From: Alectoria sarmentosa
Taxonomy: Eukaryota > Ascomycota > Lecanoromycetes > Lecanorales > Parmeliaceae
Reading direction: 5' to 3'
Length of the DNA: 64,000 nucleotides
Assembly: GCA_009733775.1 (NCBI GenBank)
Contig: WOGZ01000001.1
Coordinates: 248,001-312,000, forward strand
The position numbers were made by a program, and so were the translations under genes. Positions within the stretch are counted from its first letter, which is position 1. The number at the start of each line of letters is the position of its first letter. The notes beneath the pieces were generated by a model that was not told the origin of the DNA, searched no databases, and saw only the letters and a program-made list of their open reading frames with translations. Of the stretch, positions 1-10,577 are shown one piece after another.

Positions 1-1368
1 GCCCCATCAACGTCGTCTCCGGACTCTCCTTGATTTTCGTCTCAAACCCTCTTTCGATATTCTTGGCCGCTTCTCGACTCACACCTTGAATCTCAACCCT
101 ACAAAGCTGCAAGGGGTAAAGCAAAGGGACAAAGAGCTTAATGGTGTTGACAGCTTGTAATGGTACAGGCAGATCTTCATGTTTCCTAGGCGTTATGGGG
201 ACCAAAAAGGCTATGCCGTCTGAAGACTTGGAGAAGAGAGGGAGACGGCCTATACGAGCTTCAAGCTGGCGTGTCTCTGCCTCTCGACGTTCTGAAGCAA
301 GACGGCGTTGTTCTGGGGTGAAGGACTTTTGAGGTTTGATGGTAGTTGTGGGCTGTGGTTGAGGCTCTATAATATTTCGAGCAGGCTTGACTGGCTGGGC
401 TTGCCGTACACTTCTACCCTGGACCGTTGTATTGTTTGGGATGATAGTAATAGTCTCGGCCTTCTGTTCTGTAAGCAGCGACTCAAGCCGTTTGTCCAGA
501 CTGTTCATCAACCCCAACAGCGTGCTCTGCGGGCTGTTCTCTGCCAAACGGGCGAAGCCACGCTCAACATTGATCTGATAGCCTCTACCCATCTCCTTGT
601 TCTTAATGTTGAGAGAGGGTCTCGCCTCTTTGGGATAGGCTGTTGGCACGTGGAGCACGCATTCCAATTCGACGATTTCGAAAGGGAAATCTGGGTCTGA
701 TGGTGGCATGAGAAAGGCATAGCTTGTCCCGGCATTCTCGATCTTCTCCGTGGGAGAGAACCTCCGCTTCAGCTGCTTGATCTGAAACTCCCTTGGGTCT
801 TCGGTTTGAGCTTTTGGTACAGGCCTGCTGACTACGCGGCTGCCATCTACGGATGGTGGTATGAAGCGACGGCCTTCTGCCAAGCTTGAGGATGGGCCAC
901 CAGCTGGTGTCACATTCTGGGCCTCGGTCTGCTTGGAGCTGCCAGCAGCATTCCCCGGCAGTGTAGATACTGCTCCGTGCTGGGGACGTGTCCTCGGCTT
1001 AGATGCATTGCTGGCGTCTTTCAGCCTCGAAGGATCGTGAATGAAGGGGCAAGCGTCACCGGTTCGACAACCTGCGATATGATATTATGAGATGCAAGAA
1101 CAGACTAGATACTAGGTGCAGAATGTGACAGTGGTGGCGGTGGAACCAACGTCGAGACCGACTACTATGAGATGAAGTGTTTGCACGTAGACCAGGCTTT
1201 CGTCGTCACCCAAAGACACCAAAGGGTGGAAAGAAGGATGAAATCACCGTTTTTGGTCGCATAAAACTTGCAGTAGTTTGTTTTCTTCTGTGGCAATGCC
1301 GGTTGACGTGATGCCTGTGGCGCAGAGCCTCCCCCTTGATAAGGTTGAGAGTTGGCATCAGCATACAT
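1..1368 (-). CDS. CCCH zinc finger and RWD-like domain protein, 3'-truncated by the window edge
   Basis: Two exons are visible on the minus strand: 1368-1248 and 1071 to the left edge, joined across a gtgattt...cag intron. Splicing creates a perfect C-x8-C-x5-C-x3-H finger (Cys33, Cys42, Cys48, His52); the intron falls between the first two Cys codons, which strongly supports the junction. About 397 residues are visible. After a Pro/Ser-rich linker there is an RWD-like region (ELECVLHVPTAYPKEARP), then a Glu/Arg-rich helix and a second RWD-like segment (LFVPLLYPLQLC) that runs off the edge. CCCH fingers usually bind RNA and RWD folds mediate protein contacts; the precise role is unknown. The ATG at 1368 is the first in frame. 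The frame stays open about 48 nt upstream to a TGA, so a short upstream exon is possible. The gene family call is good; its biological function is not known to me. Confidence 0.8.
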
Positions 1369-1607
1369 GTTCTTGTGACCATGTGACCAGGGTTCTGCCA
1401 ACGCATCATCTCCTTTTCACGTACCAACAAGAAGCTGACTTGTCTGAGTCTCCATGATTCGTTACCCAGAATCCGACGTGGGATATGTATCTTGTCTTCG
1501 GCCGAGTCTTTAAGAGACAGAAGGTTCGATTATGCAGGCTGTAAATTAGAATAGTGGGGACCTCAGTGCTCAGATGCGCGTGCTTTCCGACTTGCAGATA
1601 TTCTCCG

Positions 1608-2081
1608 ATAATGGAGAATGGAGAATGGATAATTAATAATGGATAATGGATAATGGGCGATGATGGGTCAGCTGGACTCGAGACAGACGGCCTCGAGTGT
1701 TCCAAAGTATTCCGAGTGTTTGGATATGAGCGAGCTATTTATTTTTCTTTCACTTACATTTGACGGCCGAGTTGTAGAGTGCCTAGTGTGAAAGAGGGTT
1801 GGGCGAAAGAGAAGGTGTTGAAGTAAATGATAAAATAAGTAGGTCAGGTCAGGTAAGGTGGTCAGTCAGGTAGCTTCACGTCGCTCGCTAAAGTACCTCA
1901 CGGACCTTACTCTAGTTGATGACTTTGATAGGGATGAGTCAAGGGCATGAGTCTGTGAAAGCATGTCACGTTGGTTCAAATCTTCTATGTATTGATTTGT
2001 ATTGATTGTACTGATTGTATTGTAAGATTGCTCAGATCCTACTCGTACATCTCTTACCTACTTCCAACTTCCAACTTCCAA
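1608..2081. repeat. Cluster of short tandem repeats in a promoter region
   Basis: Three separate micro-repeat blocks occur within 0.5 kb: alternating GGAGAAT/GGATAAT units at 1608-1656, TGTATTGAT-like units at 1989-2024, and three perfect CTTCCAA copies at 2061-2081. They lie 240-710 bp upstream of the minus-strand CCCH/RWD start. They look like slippage-prone promoter or 5' leader DNA rather than a mobile element. Confidence 0.7.
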
Positions 2082-2235
2082 TGTTCAATCGTCAACTCGG
2101 TTATGATTTGCTCTCTGCTCTCTTTCTTTTTGCTTTTGTGCCCTTTTGCCTTGTTTGCAGTATCTACCCACTACAGCTGTCGACCAGAACTCTAAAAAAG
2201 GCCGATACTGTACAATGATCCCATCCGTGGCTACT

Positions 2236-2706
2236 CTAATTGCTCCAATGTGCAAGGTAATTTCTTCGGTAACCCATCATGATCCGCATGCAAAACATCC
2301 TCCCTATCCTCCCCATCCTCAACATAACCCTAATCAGGAGCCCTACGCTAAGGCACCGTCCAACCTGCCACCGCTGCCATCCACAAACACAATCATGACA
2401 ATGCCCCTCCAACCTGGGCCCATCAGCACCACCTGCATCCTCCACCGCATCTGTCGGCATCACAGGTCCCCAATCATGGCCATGAATTTGTTTCCAACCC
2501 GCTGGTAACTTGATATGTGGGTGTACGGCCCCGACGAACCCCTGGGGGGCGCTTAAGATATCGGCGCTTGGGGAAGCACAAGGGAACATGTTGATGTGCT
2601 CGTACATGCAACGGCCAAGCATCTTGACCTTCTCATACCTGTCTAGAGAGAAATTGCTACCCATGACTGCGACGTTGCATACATCTTTTTCTGCTGCTTG
2701 TGCCAT
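2236..2706 (-). CDS. Doubtful 156-codon open reading frame
   Basis: A true ATG at 2706 opens 156 codons ending at TAG 2236. The first 100 residues have a plausible mix (a Trp-Lys-Gln-Ile-His-Gly-His-Asp-Trp stretch), but the C-terminal third is Arg/Met/Gly-rich and looks like non-coding translation. Near 2390-2330 a neighbouring minus frame reads IVMIVFVDGSGGRLDGALA then stop, which looks more protein-like. If this is a gene, an unseen intron or a frameshift may be involved. I recognise no family. It could equally be a chance frame. Confidence 0.2.
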   Translation of the reverse strand: MAQAAEKDVCNVAVMGSNFSLDRYEKVKMLGRCMYEHINMFPCASPSADILSAPQGFVGAVHPHIKLPAGWKQIHGHDWGPVMPTDAVEDAGGADGPRLEGHCHDCVCGWQRWQVGRCLSVGLLIRVMLRMGRIGRMFCMRIMMGYRRNYLAHWSN

Positions 2707-3361
2707 CCATTGGAAACGGTCATAGGCTCAAGTACTCCTGATTCTACGCACGAGCAAATGATGGTTAGAAAGTGTGATGTCCAACTCCTGCTTTTGCATG
2801 CGCCAAGCAAGACCTTGCAGGAAGCCTCACGATGCAGGCAACACGGCCTCAGAGCCTTGCTTCAATATCGCATGCCGTAGTAATGCATGAGTAAATGTCT
2901 CCATTGTGCTTATGTACTGTTATCAACTACCTCTGCTCAAAGCCCTTGCCTCCACAAAAGCCAACGCTCCCGGAGCCTTCCTGCCTCCTTCGTATTGTTG
3001 AAGCTTGTTCTCCGAAGAAAGGTTTTTGCCGACCAAAGCCGCATCTGCGGCACCTCCGACTTAGAATCGAAGCCACTCAGCCCTTCATCCCCGAGGAAAA
3101 AGCAACGACTTTGCAATGTGCGAGGCACAGAGCAGTAGTGGTATCTTATGTAGCAATGCAAGATCGAACCATTTTGTGCAACGCCGCCATTGATGGCTCC
3201 GTGTATGGATGTATCGCTGAAAATTATCATTATGCCGCTGCGCCATGCTGTCAAGATGCCTCTCAACTATGTTCGCTAAAGTGCAGCGTGAAGAAAATGA
3301 GAATCGTTATTATGAGCTCCCGTGTAATCGTAATATGTGCGAAAGAGGTACATGTACATGG

Positions 3362-5076
3362 CTACCAGCCAGCCCTGTGGTATTCGCCGAGTCCTGCTTC
3401 GAAATAATGATCGAAGGACGTGTTCCTAGATCCCTGCTTGGAGGCCTGCACTGCTTCGCCGGGATAATGGTGTAGAGTCGTCAGGTTTTGGGCTGTGTGT
3501 CGACGTTTTATGATCGCGTTGGTTGTTGCCTTTTTCTGCTGTCGCTCCCACAAGACGTTCTTTCTTAGCGACTCGGTCATCTCGGTAGCAAGCATATTTC
3601 GGCGTGTGGTTTTGGGTGAAAAGGCCATTTGTTGTGCAGTGCGGGCAGTCATGACCATAGGTTTCGATCTAGTCATGTGTCCAGGAAGCACGGTCAGTGA
3701 AGGGTCCTCCACAGGTGAAACTCCGTCAGAGGCACCGCTGAATGTTGACGTTTTGGTTCGTCTTATCACCGGGCTGGATTTCGAGGCCAGATTTGCGAAA
3801 GTAGCAGCACGGTCGAGTTGATGTAATTCGGTAGTTAAGACAGATCGTCGTGACACTATATTTGTTTGCGAGTCGACACGTTGGAATAAGGGTTTGTCGT
3901 TGGCAGTGATCTCGGCGTTTTCTGAGGCGTCATCTTCCCAGTCGTCATCGTCCTCCTCCTCCGAATCGTCATCGATAGCGCTCTCGTCTTCTTCGTCTGA
4001 CTCAAAGACCTCCTCGTCCTCATGAGATCTCTTTTCCAAGGCGCGTGACTCAACCTCGTCCCTGAAGGAAAGCGTCTTTTTGCTTCCACTCGGCCGCTTA
4101 AGACCTAGGGTGAGTGAGCTTTGCTTAGACTGAGAAATCATTTTATCGTCAAAAGAACTGTCGTCGTCGTCTCCAGAGGAATATGCGCCAACAAAAAATT
4201 TGGGACCCTTCTTGGAGGGATTCTCTGTCTTGTCGGTGGAATTGTATTTCATCGGTATCGCCTCAGGCGCAAGGTGTGTGTGTGAGCGATAAGAGGATTC
4301 CTGGCCCCTTGAAAATCCCCGGATCACACTGTGCGAAGTGAGCATCTCAGCACTGGTGTCAGAACCGACTGTCTGCTGTGCGCTCTTGTCGCTTTCAGGA
4401 CTGCTCAGAGGAGCTGTGGATGAGGAGGAGTCCGAGGAACGAAAAGGCGCGTGGATGATGGGAGATGCCGCACGAGGAGTAGTAGTCGTTGATGGTGGCA
4501 TTGGTGGCATTGCATCGGCAATGCTTGGTGAGAGAGGCGCGATCTCCTGCTTGTCTTGGATCGAATGAACCATCTTCTCCAGGCCCAAGGAAGTAATGTG
4601 TTTCTCTTTCCCTCTACTCCTCGATATCATGGATTCGTGTTTTGGTGATGCATTGGCGTGGATGTAGAGGGGTGCTGTGGGGGCCTGTTGGGTATCTTCG
4701 CTTGAGTCTGATCGGATCGAGACGAAAGATTCAACGCTGGCGGAGAGGCCAGGCACGTCCCTGCGGCTTGGCCTTGACCTCGCGAAATCAATTGTAGGTG
4801 TGGTGGTATGGTTGTGTTGTGGTTGAGGCTCGCAGCAGAGGGTTTCTCGGTTCCATAATCGCCATGTGAGATTCTCAAGCCGCCGACCGTCCTCCATTGA
4901 CTCGGCGCATTTCGAAAACACTGTGACGAACGTCATTAGGATGAAAAATCGGAAGGCAGTGCCAGTGGGAACGTACTGCTGTACAAGCCGAAGAGGTGTT
5001 CTGCATTCCTGGTGTCCAATTCTCGCAGCTTCTCCACATCCACCGAGAGCACTGGGGTTTCCAATCGAATGGGCAT
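3362..5076 (-). CDS. DUF1752 (AreA GATA-like N-terminus) / DUF3295 fungal protein
   Basis: Two exons (5076-4977 and 4920-3362) encode 552 residues; the 56-bp intron starts gtacgt and ends cacag. Splicing yields a continuous LFGLYSMFSKCAESMEDGRR and then LENLTWRLW (residues 48-56). This is the hallmark of the DUF1752 domain, also present at the N-terminus of the nitrogen regulator AreA. No GATA zinc finger follows, so it is not AreA itself. The middle is disordered, Ser/Pro-rich, with a strongly acidic Asp/Glu block encoded around 3920-4020. The C-terminus (RRNMLATEMTESLRKNVLWE and onward) matches my memory of the fungal DUF3295 region. Function is unproven; a nutrient-signalling or co-regulator role is inference. 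The ATG at 5076 is the first in frame. Confidence 0.85.
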
Positions 5077-5373
5077 TTTGTACAACACTCGCAACGAGTG
5101 TGAGGAGTAATTGAGGCCCGATGAGAAGTAGCTGAGTTTTTTGAGGTGTTGGGGGGGGTGTTGAGAATTATATTCAGGCACCGTTCTTTCCCGAGGCGCG
5201 AAAACGTTCTAGAACGGATGATGGAAGTTCTTTGCCACTTTGACAATTTTCAGGTGGACAGTGTAAAGCTGGAAAGTGAGTAAGTACAAGAGCACAATTG
5301 AGAACGTAGAATGAATGGCCTTTGTAAGGAACGTGAAGGAAGTGGTGATATAAATTGGGGGAGAGAATAGATT

Positions 5374-5721
5374 GGAGGAGGAGGAGGAGGAAGCGGGCGT
5401 GGATGTGGAAGTGGAAGGCGGAGTTGTGGAGGTGGTTATTTTACATACCAAAGCGCAGCGGCGAAATGCGGATTACGGATGCTCCGATAATCGATTACTG
5501 TACCTCCATACGATCGATCCCGCGACTTGTATGAAAAGAGGTAAAGAGGTAAAGAGGTCGAGAGGTGTGAACAAGTACCTCCGTACTCTGTGAAGCGAGT
5601 TTGGAAAAGGATAGGCTGAAATGAGTTGTAGTTGCTTGTTCTGGTTGTTCTGGTTATTCTGGTCAATTCTGGACCCAAGTCAAAGTGTGCATGCATTCAT
5701 ACTTATGCATGCATGCATGCT
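5374..5721. repeat. Simple-repeat cluster upstream of the DUF1752 gene
   Basis: Four blocks are seen in 350 bp: (GGA)n at 5374-5390, AAAGAGGT-type units at about 5533-5567, TTCTGGTTG-type units at about 5638-5672, and (ATGC)n at about 5705-5720, which is self-complementary. They sit about 300-650 bp upstream of the start codon at 5076. Confidence 0.75.
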
Positions 5722-6184
5722 GCAGAGGTGACAAATTCTAGAAAGTAAATAGGTAGGGTGGTTTTGAAGAAACCGAAACTGGGGGACCTAGGCCATATCA
5801 ATTACTGACCTCAGGTATCAAAGGTAAATAAATACCGCCTTCTCGCTTTGTGATGGAAGAGTGGAACATTTAGCCATGTAGCAGGTCGGTACCTTAGTAT
5901 TATGTATTATTATTATTCTTCTTCTTTTTCCTCCTCAATCGAGTTAATCCATCGACTCGTCACAACAGGCCTAAAAGTAGTGACAGGACGCGGACGGCAC
6001 AACCGCCAACAGCAAGAAAGGCTTGTCACCGACCAAGCAGAAACTACCTAAGTCGAGTACAGTCTACTAGGTACTCTAAAACTAGGTAATTTCTAACTTC
6101 ACAAGCCTCCTCTTTCCCCTTTCCCCGACAACGGTGGCAAGGCTTGTTGAAAGACGGAGGCAATTACATTCCTTACTGGGTATA

Positions 6185-6208
6185 ATCATCATCATCATCA
6201 TCATTATC
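6185..6208. repeat. (ATC)n microsatellite
   Basis: Eight consecutive ATC-type triplets with one ATT interruption, flanked by AT-rich ATT-repeat DNA. Confidence 0.85.
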
Positions 6209-9200
6209 AAGCCTTAATTATTATTATTCATTTGTTCATTATTCATTATTACCTGACTCTTGGAATCATGGAACCAAAACCAAAAGTTTACGAGTAACGG
6301 AGCGTGTTTTCGGCTTCTATCCGGAATCGTGCCTATCACAGTGCTTCAAGAGCAGGGGTGGCCTCGGTAGATCCAAAAGCCAGAATCCACGCATCTCCCC
6401 ATCATTCTTCTTTATTTGCCAGAGTATCTCCAACTTCTTCCGGTCCACCGCCTTTTCTTCACCCTCGTCCCTGTTCACCAATCGGATTGTATCCGATTTC
6501 CTTCCATCTTCTATCTTGGAAACTACGAGGCGAGCTTCTTCCAGAACGGAAGTTCCTATGTACTATCTATCTTATATGTCGTATCGAAGGAATACGGGAA
6601 AGGATTCGTGGGATTGATTCAAGGGATAAGCCAGCGCTCGCTTCCCCAGAGTTGGCTGTGATTACCCCCACGGTACTAATTGCCCTCCCAAATTCCTGGG
6701 GTTGACAGCGTGCCATGCAGTGAAGCCACAAACGCCACCAACTGCAGTCGAAAAATGAACAGGAGGGTGTGCCCTTACATGCGCTTGTCAGCCTTTCCCT
6801 TAAGTCCAAACTCGAAACCAGCTGCTTCGCATCAACTTCTCAATTCGCCAAATATCTGATGCTGAACGCGGCCGCAATATGACTCTGCCATCGGTCTCCA
6901 GGGCCGGATGTGATTGCAAGATTGCAAAGGGAAATCAATACCGCCTTGCATCAAAGGCCAGCTGGAATGAGAATGTGTGGTGGCCGAATGCAGAGAGACG
7001 GCTTCCTTGTTTCTATCGCTTCACCGCCCTACCGTTCTCTCTTGGATCATCTATCTGGTGATTGCTGGATTCGGGCATGTCTTTGCCAGCTCGCACCTCA
7101 CGAATTTACATTATTGTTAACATCTAAGCCGGCCGTCAATGTGCAGTCACGGCCAATACTTTCCCTCGCGGTCCCTTAGGGTATTATTCACTAACTACGG
7201 ACGTAAGAGTGAGAGTCAGATGGGTGCAACGTCTTCTCCGCCAATCCTTCCAAAACCGAAGTCGTCCTTTACGGGAAGCGCTACGGACTACACCTTAGTC
7301 GAGAGGCTGACAGCCTAATGACCAGCGTCGCTTATGTTTGCGCTTCAAAGCTGGCTGAACAGCGCATCACTATGGCGCGCATGGACCCAGAGCTCCTGTG
7401 ACTCTCTTGAATGGCGGGCATTGACCGGACTGACCGCACTTTGTACCAAAAACCGACTTTCGCTCTTACATGCATCAATGGAACTGTCCGTTACAATTGA
7501 CTCTGATCATCCTAACCTGCCAAGGCTGTTAACAGTAATGGTTGCGTCCTGCTGTCGCTATCAGCTCAGCAGCTGTGTAATTGCGGAGGATTAATCCTGT
7601 GGGATCTTCGTATGCGCCCTGAGTTACAAACGTAGCAGAAGATGCGGTAATGTTCTGCGTCTTGATTCCCCCAATGCTACAACGAGCTCGCATACGCTGA
7701 ACGGTAAGGCACGTATCGCATCGTTGCTCATGTTTGAATAGTGAGGTGAAGGTCTCGTGTTGCAAATCCCTCGATTTGACTTTGCTGTGCCCTTTGCGCA
7801 TATGGAATTTCATGAGGATTGAGGATAGAATTGCCGACTGACTTATAGGAATGAGGCGATCCGGGGAAGGATAAAGACGGTATGGGGGCGAGAAAGCTGG
7901 GGAAAGTGTGAGGCAAAATCCTTCAGTCTGACAATGACGTGAGGGGATTACTGTTTGAGTGCGCCGGTGCCGCAACTCTTACTCTTAGGGTAGAGTGAGG
8001 AATTACTTTGATGCCTAAAGCCAAAGGTGAGAAATTCTAGGCGATTAACCATTATTGCAGGCGCAAAGAGGGCGGATCATCATGTCATGTGCCCCCCGCA
8101 AGGTCCGAGCCTCAGGGTTTGAGAGCCATCCGTTTCTTGACCGTCTGACCGTCTCACCTCATCCTTCTTCCCCCCCTTACTTATTAATATGTTTTTATTA
8201 TGGTCAGCAGACAACGCTGATCGTCGCAAAGCACCAAGATTATTCCCCGTCTTCTGATGCCGCAGTCGGCTTTTGAGTCAGGCGAAGTGACACTTCATCG
8301 TCCTTCCGTCATTTCGTTTCCGCTGACCCCTGAGGCCACCCATCAAGTAATGTTCAGGCTGTTTCATCAAAGTAGATCAAGCCCGTGCAGACGAGTCAAC
8401 GAGTCAGACTCAGGAGGGCCGAGGCACTGGGAAGCTGATCACCATTCGACAATCCTGCCCCTGGTCCACGGCCATGAACTCGTGACAATCAATCAAAGCC
8501 ATCCAATGTCGTCTCCTCCTCGACGCCAACAACAACAGTTGCCCGATGCTACCTCCTATCAAATTGGGAGATGAAACTTGCCTTGGCAAATACCAACACC
8601 CTTGTTTTGGTAATCCCCAAAAACCTTGGAACCCACGTGCTGTATCGCCGCGTGGGGGTGATCTACCCAAGAAGATCCCACTAAGCCGGGGAAGGTATCC
8701 AACTTTTCCCCGCCCGAGGAGCCGAATGTGCATCCTTTTGATTCCCTCCAAAACAGGACAACAGCCCGGCGCGGAACGACCAACCAACGGAGCGGTCCTG
8801 CTGCTCGCCGCCGCCGTAGGATTCTTTACGAGAAGGGTTTGGGAGTTGGGACTCGATAACGAAAAGGTGGGATTCTCATCTCGTCGATCGAACCTGCAAT
8901 TCTCGATCTTGTCTTCCATCTTCAAATTGAGGTCTGAGCCGCGTGGGATGACGGCAAGCCTTCTTAAAACCCCACGGGCCACGACACCATCACAGTGTCC
9001 AATGCTAGCAATGCTCGCCTGTCACCTGTCAAATCTCGTTACACATTCTTGACTTGAGCAACAAAGTGTATTGTGTCTGACAGATCACTTCCTTCAATTA
9101 TCCATGCAATTGATCTGTCAACATCTCACAGTTGCGCTTACCAACCTGCATCGAGTTTCAAGACCGTCTTCCTCCACCTTTCCCTGCGTACAGGACGTGG

Positions 9201-10577
9201 GGATAATCGGCGATCTTTGGCCTTTATGATCTGTCTTTACCTTATATAAGCCTATGAGAGTCTTTTCCGCTCCAAGAGGCCCTAGTTTGCGAGCCAAGAT
9301 CACGGGGTACATGACAGCATGCCAAGCTACATGAAGGCGCCGCCGAGGGAGAAAAGCAGGGAACGACGCGCTATCGTGATCTCAGGTTATCTGATCGAGC
9401 CGTTGAGAGGCCTAGACTTTCTGTATCGAGTTTCGGCCCTCGGATCTCCTACGTCTGGGGAAAGAAGAAGCACCATGCATACTGGGATCCTGGTTCGTCG
9501 ACTTTGTCGCCTCTCTCGCTTGCCCCTGCGAAGCTAACCTCCTAGTCGTGCTCCTGCTCATGCTCGCGAGACTAGTTGCCCCTGAGAATTGTAGTTCCGT
9601 GTCAGGCGAGATGCCCAAGTAACTTATTAATAATGAGTGGCAATCAGAGCGGCATAAATATCTCAAACCTCAACACGACAATCGTCAACGAGGAGCTACC
9701 TCGAAATTTGAACGCCCAGATTGAAGCGTACTCGACTATGCAAATCATCTTTTCTAGGCATCCTACCAGAGATTGCGTAACAAAGTAATTCAGCGTCACA
9801 GACTGCTACTTTTTCGTACAACCTACTTGGTGGTGGCCGCGATGTCAGCAGGTCCAGCATACGATGCATTTCTTATCAGACCAGCAGCCGCTACAGAAGC
9901 CTTTCATTTCATTGCTGCACTGCGTTTTCTGCCTGGCTGGTCCCTGTGCTTTGTAGGTGCAATCTCGTCTCTTGCATTACATATACGATTGTTTGAGGAT
10001 AGACATGAATATGAAAGCCTGCAGGGGAACATACCAATTGGAGCTCGTGCTTTCCCATCCTCTTTCTATGATTCACAGAGGCACACCCATATTGAGCAAA
10101 TGCTATGTACCATTCTCCTCCATTGATTCCATTGAACCTATCAACCGCATCGTCGTCCGCAAAAGCCCACAAGAGCTCCACCCGTATCTTCCCCCCAAAA
10201 GCCCGATTCGATTCAATTGCAACGAAGCTCACACGACAGCAGCCACATGTCTGGGCTTGATAGCGCGTGGTGGTTCTCCAGGGTTCAAAACCTGGCCAGC
10301 GCTTAGAACTAATATTTTTCATGGGGCCAGCGTGCCGGACTCGGGGCGGCGGACAGGCTGTATATGGAACGAGACATGGCGTGGATAAGATGGAGCAAGC
10401 TGGACTTCTGGAGTATGTAGATGGATGTGTGCTCTAGTCAGGGTATTGAAGGTCAGGAGATATCCATCGATTTCATCAACATTGCATTCCTGTCTATCCA
10501 TGCCACACGCCCTTACGGCTCAGGCAATGACGTTACGACAGCAAATAAATCATATTCCATTTACAAAAGCAGATTAC

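Larger units (their letters stand above)
1369..3361. other. Intergenic region, upstream of the CCCH/RWD gene and downstream of the DUF1752 gene
   Basis: No strong gene is seen. The part nearest the CCCH/RWD start is rich in short tandem repeats: GGATAAT/GGAGAAT units at about 1608-1656, TGTATTGAT-like units at 1989-2024, and three exact CTTCCAA copies at 2061-2081. One weak open reading frame (2236-2706, minus) is listed separately. Several plus-strand open frames at 2.1-3.4 kb have no recognisable content. Confidence 0.6.
5077..10577. other. 5.5-kb stretch without a supportable gene
   Basis: It lies between the 5' end of the DUF1752 gene and the 3' end of CCT5. Many short open frames exist (the longest are about 130-190 codons, at 6304-6705, 7529-7975, 8410-8982 and 8546-9052), but they overlap on both strands, lack splice-supported continuations and show no family motif. 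Simple repeats concentrate at 5.37-5.72 kb and 6.18 kb. Base composition is not conspicuously AT-rich. It may be a long regulatory region, hold non-coding RNA, or be a decayed locus; the sequence does not decide. Confidence 0.5.

Noticed and set aside
1406..1705. 99-codon minus-strand frame upstream of the CCCH/RWD gene
   Set aside because: It encodes translated short repeats in the promoter and does not connect in frame to the CCCH exon.
2895..3407. 170-codon plus-strand open frame
   Set aside because: Cys/Pro/Leu-rich composition, overlaps the 3' end of the DUF1752 gene on the other strand, no recognisable domain.
8410..9052. Overlapping 190-codon minus and 168-codon plus open frames
   Set aside because: Both strands are open over the same DNA, neither has a motif, supported start context or intron-linked neighbour exon.
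10225..10320. tRNA-like B-box (gggttcaaaacc) with A-box-like tagcgcgtggt and downstream T-run
   Set aside because: The A- and B-like boxes are only about 12 nt apart, the T loop would be 8 nt, and no matching acceptor stem pairs with ccagcgc upstream.
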